DNA from: Candidatus Flexifilum breve
GTDB taxonomy: Bacteria > Chloroflexota > Anaerolineae > Aggregatilineales > Phototrophicaceae
Length of the DNA stretch: 64,000 nucleotides
Assembly: GCA_016717205.1 (NCBI GenBank)
Contig: JADKGC010000002.1
Coordinates: forward strand, 248,001-312,000
Direction: 5' to 3'
This document shows, piece after piece, positions 18,872 through 26,943 of this stretch. The notes beneath the pieces were generated by a model. That model saw nothing but the letters and a program-made list of their open reading frames with translations, was not told where the DNA came from and searched no databases. Numbering within the stretch: position 1 is the first letter of the stretch; the number at the start of each line of letters is the position of its first letter. The translations under genes and the position numbers were made by a program.

Positions 18872-20128
18872 TTAGCCGCCGCTGGCCGCAAGTTCAGCCT
18901 GCTGCTCGTCGAGCTGCTGTACGAGTTCTTCAGGCGTGAGCGTCCCGAGGATGATCTCCTGCGTGCCGCGGATCAGACTCGGCGCGAGGGTGTTCCCGTA
19001 AGTCCAGAAGACGGGTGGGAAGGCAAACTGACCGTTTTCTGCCAGCGGGCGAATCGGTTCCATGACCGGATTGATCTCATATTCGATGTCCGCGCCGATG
19101 AAATTGCCCGTCACCTGCTGGTACAGCGCCAGACCTTCCGGCGAACCGAGGAAATTGATGAAAGCTTCTGCCGCTGCGGGGTTCTGTGCCGTGGCCGAAA
19201 TGGCGATGCCCACGTTCACCGCGCCAACCGTGTAAGCGCGTTCCGGGGTGCTGCCAACGAAGGGGAAGAGGCCGAGTTCAAGATCCGGATTCTTCTCCAT
19301 GATCCCGTTCACCGCCCACGGGCCGGAAATCGTCATCGCGGCGGTGCCGGTCGCAAATTCGGTGAAGCGCTGATCGTCCGTCAGGCCGACCGTATCCTGC
19401 GAAATGTAGCCCGTGTCAACCAATTGCGTCTTCCACGTGGTCAGCGCATCCAGATACCCTTCGCTGAAGGTCGTTTCGCCTGTGTTGATGCGCACATCGA
19501 AATTAGGATCTTGCGACAGCACTTCGGTGTTGTGCAGCCAGTAGATCAGATCCGGGATCGAGTCGGCTGACATGGTGATCGGCTTAATGCCCAATTCAGA
19601 GAAAGCCGCGCACGCCGCGATGAATTCATCCCATGTGGTCGGAACGGCGATGTTGTTATCGCGGAACAGGGCGATATTGTAGAAGACGCCACCGACCCAC
19701 GCATCCGGCGCATAGGCGTAAACGCGATTTTCGTAGGTGTAGTACTGCTTGTAGCCTTCGGGCAGCGCCTGAACAACTTCGAGATCGGTGATGTCGGCCA
19801 GATAGCCATTTTCCGCCATTAGAGTGATCGGCGGGCCGGAGTAGAAGAGATCCGGCAGTTCACCAGAACTGGCTAGCAGTTGCAGGCGCTGCACGTACTG
19901 GTTGTTCGCCGGTGGGACATTCTGATAGTCGATCTGGACATCCGGGTACTGCGCGAGAAACGCATCCAGCACCGGCTGATACTGATCCTGCGTGTACCAG
20001 CTCAAGAAGCTCAAAGTTCCGGAAACGGCGGCATCCTGCGCGGCGACCGGGACGACGAAGCTCGGGGCGCTCACCAAGAGAAAAAGAACGACGACAGGTA
20101 CCAAAAGACTCAACAAACTCTTCTTCAT
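18872..20128 (-). CDS. Extracellular sugar-binding protein, family 1 (CUT1)
   Basis: This 418-aa secreted binding protein has an N-terminal signal peptide (MKKSLLSLLVPVVVLFLLVS, cleavage probably after VAA at about residue 30). Family-1 features include LSFLSWYTQDQYQPVLDAF, PTTWDEFIAACAAFSELGIK and AAMTISGPWAVNGI. AGGAG lies upstream of the start. It captures sugar outside the membrane for the two downstream permeases. The adjacent GH43-like enzyme and two-component system suggest a plant-type oligosaccharide, but the specific sugar cannot be read from the sequence. Confidence 0.93.
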   Translation of the reverse strand: MKKSLLSLLVPVVVLFLLVSAPSFVVPVAAQDAAVSGTLSFLSWYTQDQYQPVLDAFLAQYPDVQIDYQNVPPANNQYVQRLQLLASSGELPDLFYSGPPITLMAENGYLADITDLEVVQALPEGYKQYYTYENRVYAYAPDAWVGGVFYNIALFRDNNIAVPTTWDEFIAACAAFSELGIKPITMSADSIPDLIYWLHNTEVLSQDPNFDVRINTGETTFSEGYLDALTTWKTQLVDTGYISQDTVGLTDDQRFTEFATGTAAMTISGPWAVNGIMEKNPDLELGLFPFVGSTPERAYTVGAVNVGIAISATAQNPAAAEAFINFLGSPEGLALYQQVTGNFIGADIEYEINPVMEPIRPLAENGQFAFPPVFWTYGNTLAPSLIRGTQEIILGTLTPEELVQQLDEQQAELAASGG

Positions 20129-20234
20129 ATTAGAAGCTCCTATTCTTCATCCGTCAGCGTCTGCTTTCGGCCAACGGGTCTTGAGTACAGTGTGACAGGA
20201 ACTTCTGCAAGAAAAAATGACCGAAAATATCACT

Positions 20235-20278
20235 TTTGTCCAAAAATACGGAGTTCTGCGGTCGCATTTTTGGACAAA
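20235..20278. promoter_or_regulatory. 13-bp inverted repeat upstream of the sugar-binding protein gene
   Basis: TTTGTCCAAAAAT (20235-20247) and ATTTTTGGACAAA (20266-20278) form a perfect dyad with an 18-base spacer, about 110 bases upstream of the binding-protein start and 12 bases after the hydrolase stop. The AT-rich stems are more typical of an operator for a regulator such as the neighbouring YesN-type protein than of a terminator; the latter remains possible. Confidence 0.45.
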
Positions 20279-20289
20279 TCCCGTCTTGA

Positions 20290-21240
20290 CTAATCCGCTC
20301 CCGGCAGGAGCGTAAAATCGAAATCTTTGTCCCGATTACACACAATGACGCCGTCGCGGAATTCGAGTTCCGCTACCTGAATGGCCGTGCGCTTCACGTG
20401 ATAGGGATGATTGTCGTGCATACCGTAATGCCGCGTGCGATCCCAATCCGGATGCGTGAAATAGAAGATGAAGGCGCGCTCGCCCTGGACTTCGATGTCG
20501 GCATGGCCGCCAATAACACCATCATCGCGCCGCTGGCCGGGAGCGGCGAGAAGAGGAATCGACTGGCGCTCCCAGTGTTCCGCATCGTCTGAGCGGTAGA
20601 CGCCGAGTCCATTCCAGAAATCGGTGATCATCCAGTAGCTGCCCTGCCACACAAACACATTCGGACCTTCATGCGCACAGTCGGTAATCACCGGGCCGCG
20701 CACCGTCCAGTGATACAGATCGTCACTGTCGGCAGCATAGGTGTGCGCGTGGTTAACTTCGTCCTTGTACCACATGCGCCAACGCCCGTTCGGCAGCCGG
20801 ATCACCGCCGCATCGATCACGCGATCCGACGACAAGCTCAGGGTGCTTGCATACTGCCAATCCCACAGGTTGCGGCTGGTCATATGCACAATCGAGCGGC
20901 TTCCCGACCAGTCCTGCGGCACGCCGGGGACATAGCTCACATACAGGTGATAGAGCCCCTCGTGCCACAGCACTTCTGGTGCCCAGAAGGTATTTCGCCC
21001 GCGTTCAAATTCTAAGTCTTGCAGCGTGCCCCGGTAGCGCCACGTCTGCCCGTGGTCAGACGAGCTGGCGATCCCGATCTCCGCCCCATGCACCCACGCC
21101 ACGCCGGGACATTCCACATTGGCGCGGCGGTTCGTATAGAGCAGCCACCACGACTGCTCCTCGCGATTCCAGATCACGACCGGATCGGCGGCTCCATCAT
21201 AGATCGGGTCGCGAAACAAAGGGGCTGGCGCTGGTTTCAT
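20290..21240 (-). CDS. Glycoside hydrolase, GH43-like five-bladed beta-propeller
   Basis: This 316-aa protein has the three acidic residues expected of the GH43/GH62 fold: an Asp near the N-terminus (YDGAADPVVIW), a central Asp (DRVIDAAVIRLPNG) and a Glu in CAHEGPNVFVW. Repeated tryptophan-rich blade motifs (WYKDEV, YWMITDFWNG) support the propeller. There is no signal peptide, so it is probably cytoplasmic and acts on imported oligosaccharides, for example arabino- or xylo-oligosaccharides; exact specificity is not readable. Its start overlaps the stop of the YesN-type regulator by four bases, putting it in the same operon. Confidence 0.75.
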   Translation of the reverse strand: MKPAPAPLFRDPIYDGAADPVVIWNREEQSWWLLYTNRRANVECPGVAWVHGAEIGIASSSDHGQTWRYRGTLQDLEFERGRNTFWAPEVLWHEGLYHLYVSYVPGVPQDWSGSRSIVHMTSRNLWDWQYASTLSLSSDRVIDAAVIRLPNGRWRMWYKDEVNHAHTYAADSDDLYHWTVRGPVITDCAHEGPNVFVWQGSYWMITDFWNGLGVYRSDDAEHWERQSIPLLAAPGQRRDDGVIGGHADIEVQGERAFIFYFTHPDWDRTRHYGMHDNHPYHVKRTAIQVAELEFRDGVIVCNRDKDFDFTLLPGAD

Positions 21241-22775
21241 CGTCGTCTGAACTCCTGTGCGGCTACGCCGACAACTTTCTTGAAGATTTTGCTGAAATAA
21301 AACTCACTCTCATACCCGATTTCGTGGCAGATCTCCGAATTGGAGCGATTACTCCCTTTGAGCAGTTCTTTCGCCTTATCGATGCGGAGCTGCGTCACAT
21401 AATCCCAGAATTTGACCCCGGTTGTCTTGTGGAACACGCGCGAGAAGTGATTTTTACTCAAACCAACATGGTCGGCTACGGCTTGCAGCGATAAATCCGT
21501 CTCCGTGTAGTGAGCCCGTGCATAATCCTTAGCGCGCTTGACGATGTAGTAGCCGGGATCATCCGCGAGCAGGCCGCGTACCGCTTCAGCCACGCCCTCT
21601 AAGCAGCGAGCGAGAAAGTCCAGCAGCGCCGCTTGGGTGGCACAGGCGCGGAGGCGATAGCGCTCAACCGCCGCCAGTTCGCTGAATACTACCCCCGGAT
21701 ACTGCTTAGTGAGCGCAATTTTGACCCAATTCGAAAAATCGACCAGCAGCGTCTCGATCAGCTCTGGTTTGACTTGACGGCTGAACATCGGCATCAAGTG
21801 GCGCTGTAACTGCTCAATCAACCCGCCGCTGTTCCCTTGCTCAACCAATTCGGTGATGGCTGGCTCAAAGTCGGACAGCTTGATGGATAGATCATCCGAG
21901 AAAGGTTGCCACTCTCGGTACACATGGAGAGTGCCACCCGTATAGTAGCCGACCGCGAGCGCATTCTCTGTCTGGCGCACAGCTTGAAGCAGGTCGAAGG
22001 ACTCGGGTATCCGACTCATGCCGACTTTGATCGGTTGTGAGCGCAGCCGCAGTCCCGTGACAATTTCCTCTAACTGCCGCTGAACCGCCTGCTCGGCGCA
22101 CAACACGACCAGTTCTACCGGACTGATCGACACGACGGGCGTGTGCGGACCAAACCGATCCTTGAGAAAAAGTCCGATTCCTTCAGCATCCACAGCCACG
22201 TGAAGTTCGGCAGGATCGGCCACCCGAACGAGCAGCAGCAGCCAATCAGCTTGGGAAAAAGCGGCGCGCAGCTGGGCAGCGACCTCGACGGGCAACTCTA
22301 CGGTCCTGGGATTGTCGCGATACTCGCTCAAAGTGCGCTGAAGCAGCTTCTCAGCCCGTTCCAGCCGATAGTTTTCGATGGTGCTGCTCACGGTTGTGTC
22401 GCGATCTAACTCCTGAACGATCCGCGCCACCGCCGCCTCTAATTTGTTCTCATCCAGCGGTTTCAGGAGATAGTCGCTGATCTGATAGGTTAAGGCGCTC
22501 TGCGCGTATTCGAACTCGGCATACGCTGACAAAAGGATGATCTTGACGGGTCGCCGGGTCTGGCGGATCGCACGAGCGAACTCAATGCCGTTCATCTTCG
22601 GCATGCGGATATCCGCGATGATGATATCCGGTTGGATCTGCTCAAACAGCGCGAGTCCCTCTTCACCATCCGTCGCCACCCCGCTTGGAACAATGTTGTA
22701 TTGTTGCCAGTCGATCGCGCTCTCCAGCATCTGTAAGGTAATTAGTTCATCGTCGAGAAAAATGACCTTGTACAC
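21237..22775 (-). CDS. Response regulator with AraC-type output domain (YesN type)
   Basis: This 512-aa protein has an N-terminal receiver domain (VIFLDDE, then phosphoacceptor Asp in DIIIADIRMPKMNG at about residue 55, and KIILLSAYAEFEYA). A long middle region of ~300 residues follows, then a C-terminal AraC double HTH (LQAVADHVGLSKNHFSRVFH and NSEICHEIGYESEFYFSKIF). It pairs with the histidine kinase ten bases upstream. YesN-type regulators usually control adjacent sugar ABC transporters, which fits the genes that follow. Confidence 0.92.
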   Translation of the reverse strand: MYKVIFLDDELITLQMLESAIDWQQYNIVPSGVATDGEEGLALFEQIQPDIIIADIRMPKMNGIEFARAIRQTRRPVKIILLSAYAEFEYAQSALTYQISDYLLKPLDENKLEAAVARIVQELDRDTTVSSTIENYRLERAEKLLQRTLSEYRDNPRTVELPVEVAAQLRAAFSQADWLLLLVRVADPAELHVAVDAEGIGLFLKDRFGPHTPVVSISPVELVVLCAEQAVQRQLEEIVTGLRLRSQPIKVGMSRIPESFDLLQAVRQTENALAVGYYTGGTLHVYREWQPFSDDLSIKLSDFEPAITELVEQGNSGGLIEQLQRHLMPMFSRQVKPELIETLLVDFSNWVKIALTKQYPGVVFSELAAVERYRLRACATQAALLDFLARCLEGVAEAVRGLLADDPGYYIVKRAKDYARAHYTETDLSLQAVADHVGLSKNHFSRVFHKTTGVKFWDYVTQLRIDKAKELLKGSNRSNSEICHEIGYESEFYFSKIFKKVVGVAAQEFRRR

Positions 22776-22785
22776 CCTAAAACTC

Positions 22786-24558
22786 CTATGTTTTCAAAAT
22801 AATCCGTGTGTACGCTCCTTCTTGGCTCTCAATCGCTCGGATACCATAGCCCAATCCGTATTCCATGACAATCCGCTGATGCACGTTGAATAACCCGATG
22901 CCTTCTACCCCGGCCTGATCGGCAGTGTCCAGCTCCTCTCGCAGTCGCAGGAGCTTTGCCGCCGCGATCCCCTTGCCATTATCCTGCACTTCAAAGACGC
23001 AATCGTCGCCCTCGCGCCGCCCGGTGATTTGAATGCAGCCACCCGTTTTCATATTTTCAAAGCCGTGTTTCAGGCAGTTTTCCACCAGCGGCTGTAAGAC
23101 CATCTTCTGCATGCGGCAGGACAGCATCGCCTCAGGGACATCGATCTGATATTCGAATTTGCCGATATAGCGCCGTTTGTAGATGTCGAGGTAGTTGCGG
23201 ACGTAGTTGAGTTCGTCGGCCACCGTCACCTGAGACGCGCGCGTATCCATCGAGTAGCGCAGGAGTTCGGCAATCGCGGTGACGACCTGACTAATCGCTT
23301 TATTTTTGGCAAAGATCGCTTCGGCCTTGATGACTTGCAGCGAATTGTAGACGAAATGCGGGGTAATCTGCTCCCGTAGAGCATACAACTCAGCGTTTTT
23401 CTTGCAGATCTCCGCCACATACACCTGCTCGATAAGCTGTTTATTCAGCGCGAGCATCGCCTCAAACTTGTCCCCCAGCTCGGCGATCTCCCCCACTCCG
23501 TAATCGATCTGAGCGGGTTCGTAATCCGCGACGGTCACGGTCTCGATCCGATGCACCAGTTTGCTCCACGGCTGCCGGATCTGGTCGGAGAGAAACAGGA
23601 ACAGCGCCAGCGCAATCAACAAGCTGACGGGCAAAATGACGAACAGGATCGTGCTGGAAACCTGATACGCGGGGTTGAGGAGCGCGGAATAGGGTATCGA
23701 AGCAATCAGATACCACCCCGTCACTTCTGACTGCAAGTACACATTCAGGCTGCTGTCGCCCTGTCCCTGATTGACGAAGGTACCTTCTGTGGCTTCAAGC
23801 TGGCTCAACAGCGCCGGATCAAGTGGAGTGTTCACTCGGCTCAAGTCGCGGTCGAAAATGATCACGCCGTCGGTGGTCACGACGGTGATTTCGATCTCGT
23901 TCTGCCGATAGACGGTATCCAGCCCATCGCGCAGCTTTTCATAGTCGATATCCCCCTGCACATAGCCGAGCGTCCGTCCCTGAATCATCAGGGGCAGCAC
24001 CGAGGAGACTACCCAGCGCGCTGGAGAGTTCGCCACATAGTAGTTCGCTAAATGAGGGCCGGTGAAACCAAAGTTTGAATTGCCCGACGGATGGTACGTC
24101 TGCAACCAGTCCTGCGCTAACCAGTCATACGTCTCTTGGACAGCATAATAGTTGGGCAGGTTATGCACATACCCGTTGTGCCCGATAATGATGATGTCGT
24201 TGATGAAGTTTTTGAAGACGTTGACGTTACTGAACGCATTCGCAATGCGGTTATTGAGAAAGTACTGTTCCGCGAAGCTCATAGTCTCATACCGTGTCAG
24301 CGCCTGCTGCACATCACCGTTGATACTGATGTACGCCATGATGTTCTTGATATCGCGGTAGTAGTAGTCGAAATTGTCGCGAATCTGGTACACAAGGGTG
24401 CGGGTGCTGTTTTCTTTTTCCTGTTTGAGCGTGTTAAAGAAGCTGTTGAACAACAGCAGCGTCATCGCGATGAGGAGCGCGACAATATAGGGGACAAAGA
24501 AGAATAACAGCCGTCTTCGAAACGACTGGTTGACGTAATCGCGTAATCTTTTCAGCAT
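22786..24558 (-). CDS. Sensor histidine kinase (YesM type)
   Basis: This 590-aa membrane kinase has one membrane helix at about residues 15-38 (RLLFFFVPYIVALLIAMTLL), an extracytoplasmic Cache-like sensor domain, and a second helix near 300 (STILFVILPVSLLIALALFL). It ends in a His_kinase/HATPase_c module: phosphoacceptor region LREQITPHFVYNSLQVIK, N box PLVENCLKHGFEN and G box DNGKGIA. The family usually shows NPHFLYN, here TPHFVYN. It senses an extracellular signal, probably the sugar or its binding protein, and phosphorylates the adjacent response regulator. Confidence 0.92.
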   Translation of the reverse strand: MLKRLRDYVNQSFRRRLLFFFVPYIVALLIAMTLLLFNSFFNTLKQEKENSTRTLVYQIRDNFDYYYRDIKNIMAYISINGDVQQALTRYETMSFAEQYFLNNRIANAFSNVNVFKNFINDIIIIGHNGYVHNLPNYYAVQETYDWLAQDWLQTYHPSGNSNFGFTGPHLANYYVANSPARWVVSSVLPLMIQGRTLGYVQGDIDYEKLRDGLDTVYRQNEIEITVVTTDGVIIFDRDLSRVNTPLDPALLSQLEATEGTFVNQGQGDSSLNVYLQSEVTGWYLIASIPYSALLNPAYQVSSTILFVILPVSLLIALALFLFLSDQIRQPWSKLVHRIETVTVADYEPAQIDYGVGEIAELGDKFEAMLALNKQLIEQVYVAEICKKNAELYALREQITPHFVYNSLQVIKAEAIFAKNKAISQVVTAIAELLRYSMDTRASQVTVADELNYVRNYLDIYKRRYIGKFEYQIDVPEAMLSCRMQKMVLQPLVENCLKHGFENMKTGGCIQITGRREGDDCVFEVQDNGKGIAAAKLLRLREELDTADQAGVEGIGLFNVHQRIVMEYGLGYGIRAIESQEGAYTRIILKT

Positions 24559-25101
24559 AATCGCTCAAAATCTACTTGACTATCGAATCGACAAAACATC
24601 CTTCCCTAACAAACAGAGCACATGCTCCGTGACCGACACGGGTATGTACTAGCCGACGCATGCTGAGATCGTCCCGCCCTCTGGTCACTCAGCGCACCGG
24701 AGCTCGGCAAACGGATATACATAGACAATTTTCTGGTGAGAAAACCTCGTGCACTAGACTCTCTAACGCTTGTTGATCATTCTAGCGGACAATTTCTGTG
24801 TCCACCATTTCGGCTCAGCCACAGTCATCCGTTTTATGAGTTCGACGCATCGGAGAAAGCAGTCACCTCGATTTATTGACGATACGGCGATGGAAACGGT
24901 CGGTGCGAATCATCTAACGCGGTGGGGCATCACGACAGGGCGTTTAGTTGAGTAAGGGTAAACCTCTAGGGGATGTTGGCTGCGTGCTCGACAATGTGGG
25001 CTGTGATAGTGGCAAAACCGATCAAATGCGTCACTGTCATCAGTATTTCCTGACCAGGTTGACCAGTTTGATCGGTTTTTCCGCCGATCAGAGTCGCATT
25101 T
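24559..25101. other. Intergenic region upstream of the histidine kinase
   Basis: No supported gene is present. At its right end a short stem-loop TGATCGG (25069-25075) / CCGATCA (25084-25090) lies just after the trmO-like gene and may mark its transcript end. The same hairpin is partly conserved beside the truncated trmO copy near 10.88-10.90 kb. The kinase promoter must lie in this region, but I cannot pick it with confidence. Confidence 0.4.
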
Positions 25102-25515
25102 TTACAGGTCATCCATCTGAGATAGTACCGCTTTGATATCAATAACGGGCGTACCATCAATCGCTTCGATGGGACCGACTTTCAAGCGAACCCCGGTTAT
25201 CTCAAGCACAGTCACGCGATGTAGACCAATGGGATTCGGGCGTGCCGGGGAACGCGTCGCAAAAACCCCAGTGAGCGGGTTTTCGATCTCGCCGCGGGGA
25301 TGCACTTGAAGCACATCACGCGCAGAACGATGCAACCAAGTGAGAATGATGAGCTCATCCTCCACGCCAATTCTATGAAGCGCCTCCTCAAATGGTGGGA
25401 AAACTTCGATCCAAGCGTCAGGAGCGCCTTCGTAGCCCTGCCGCGGCGCAGCGTCGAGCGCCGTGAGGTCAGAGCGGATAACGCCAATCGGATGAAGCAT
25501 GTAGCTGTCGTCCAT
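25102..25515 (-). CDS. trmO: TsaA/TrmO-like tRNA methyltransferase
   Basis: This 137-aa protein is a TsaA-domain member: PIGVIRSDL near the start, GVFATRSPARPNPIGLHRV in the middle (the family signature) and AIDGTPVIDIKAVL at the end. TrmO methylates the N6 position of t6A37 in tRNA-Thr using SAM. It is shorter than E. coli TrmO, lacking the C-terminal extension, as in many archaeal and bacterial TsaA-only proteins, so the exact substrate is less certain. It overlaps the pyridoxamine-oxidase-like gene by one base (TAATG). A decayed half copy lies at 10.9-11.1 kb. Confidence 0.8.
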   Translation of the reverse strand: MDDSYMLHPIGVIRSDLTALDAAPRQGYEGAPDAWIEVFPPFEEALHRIGVEDELIILTWLHRSARDVLQVHPRGEIENPLTGVFATRSPARPNPIGLHRVTVLEITGVRLKVGPIEAIDGTPVIDIKAVLSQMDDL

Positions 25516-25964
25516 TATCTGGTCGCTACCTTCCAGTTTTGCCGTACTGGGGCACCGCCGTCCGGATAAGTCGTCGAAAACGCACTTTCGACACTCAGCT
25601 CAAACAAAATGTAGATGTCCTTCGGTTGGTAGCCATAGCGTGTGGCAAGTTCGCGCAGGACGGGATCGTCGGTCAGAACAGCGTGGCCTGTCACGGAAAA
25701 CTCCCCTGCGCCACCACCGCTATCGGCGACCGCAGCGTGCAGCGCATAACCGGAACCCCGTTGGAGATCGTGACCTTTGGGCGAAGTTGGTTCCATAAAT
25801 AATAGGAGATGCCCCTCGGCGATAATCGGTGTGACCGGATGGACGCGGGGCAGTCCATTTGCGCGGACGGTTGCTAGATATGCCGGTGCGGCTTTGAAGC
25901 GTTGTTCACCATACGCCGCAAGTTCAGGTGCCGCATTTGCAAAATCCTGCCAGGAATGATTCAT
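25515..25964 (-). CDS. Pyridoxamine 5'-phosphate oxidase-like FMN/F420-binding split-barrel protein
   Basis: This 149-aa split-barrel protein shows AYLATVRANGLPRVHPVTPI at residues 27-46 and LLLFMEPTSPKGHDLQRGSG, a pattern of the PNPOx-like flavin or F420 reductase family. The substrate cannot be deduced. It is translationally coupled to the downstream trmO-like gene. The intergenic space to the divergent alpha/beta hydrolase is 114 bases. Confidence 0.75.
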   Translation of the reverse strand: MNHSWQDFANAAPELAAYGEQRFKAAPAYLATVRANGLPRVHPVTPIIAEGHLLLFMEPTSPKGHDLQRGSGYALHAAVADSGGGAGEFSVTGHAVLTDDPVLRELATRYGYQPKDIYILFELSVESAFSTTYPDGGAPVRQNWKVATR

Positions 25965-26078
25965 TAGTCCCCCTTTGTTTCACAAGTGATGGTAGGCTAA
26001 AGGCCGATTTTGATGCAGCGCGTCTGAATGTGCCTATACTCAATGATGATATAGCAGCCTCAATCAGGAGAGAAGTGC

Positions 26079-26867
26079 ATGTCAACCCATCCACTTGACA
26101 ATCCGTTGATCACGTCGATGCTCTTCTATCCGCGCGCAGATCGTCCGGGAAGCAGCCACATCGCGGGAGCGGTTGATGGTAGCATTCCAGTTGCGGACGG
26201 AGTCTCACTTGGCTATCGCTTCTACATTCATCAGGCTGCCGCGCCCGTCATCCTCTATTTTCATGGCAACGGCGAAATCGTCAGCGATTATGACGGGATT
26301 GCACGTCTGTTTTTCGATATTGGTATATCACTGCTGGTCGTCGACTACCGCGGATACGGTTGGAGTACAGGGTCGCCGCTCGCCAGCAAGTTGCTCAGTG
26401 ATGCGGAGGCGGTCGTAGCGGCGCTGCCTTCTATTTTGAGCAACGCAAAGGTCGGCGATGTGCCAGTGTTCTTGATGGGGCGATCTTTAGGCAGCGCCCC
26501 TGCGGTGCATCTAGCGTACACCTTCCCAGATCGCTTCAAAGGGCTGATCATCGAAAGCGGCTTTGCCGACATGCCCTCAGTGATACGACGGCTCGGTATC
26601 CAACCAGAAATGTTTTCACTGCCTGAACAGGTTCTCGCGCCTGTCGGAAACGCGCGCAAATTGCAGAATGTGAAGCTGCCGCTGCTGGTCATTCACGGCG
26701 AAGCGGATCAACTCCTGCCGGTCGAACAGGGTCAACAGCTCTACGATGCTTCTGCTGCTGAAAACAAAACCATGCTCCGCATCCCTCATGCTGGTCATAA
26801 CGACATTTTGATGGTAGGTATGGAGCGATATTTTCGTAGTCTTCAGCATTTCGCGCTAGGTTTATGA
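26079..26867 (+). CDS. Alpha/beta hydrolase
   Basis: This 262-aa cytoplasmic hydrolase (no signal peptide) has an oxyanion region ILYFHGNGE, nucleophile elbow GRSLGSAPA (Ser), a probable acid Asp in VIHGEADQLLPV and catalytic His in IPHAGHND. It resembles the BEM46/YfhR group of serine hydrolases; substrate is unknown. A GGAGAG site precedes the ATG. It is the last gene before the defence island and probably belongs to the host chromosome. Confidence 0.85.
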   Translation: MSTHPLDNPLITSMLFYPRADRPGSSHIAGAVDGSIPVADGVSLGYRFYIHQAAAPVILYFHGNGEIVSDYDGIARLFFDIGISLLVVDYRGYGWSTGSPLASKLLSDAEAVVAALPSILSNAKVGDVPVFLMGRSLGSAPAVHLAYTFPDRFKGLIIESGFADMPSVIRRLGIQPEMFSLPEQVLAPVGNARKLQNVKLPLLVIHGEADQLLPVEQGQQLYDASAAENKTMLRIPHAGHNDILMVGMERYFRSLQHFALGL

Positions 26868-26943
26868 ATTACTTATAAAATTTACGGCTCCAGCACCAAT
26901 TTATGTTAAACGAGCTAAGAAGTCATTATAGAATGAAAGGTGA

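Noticed and set aside
25975..25990. Canonical parS-like TGTTTCAC sequence
   Set aside because: Only one half of the palindrome is present and it lies between unrelated host genes.
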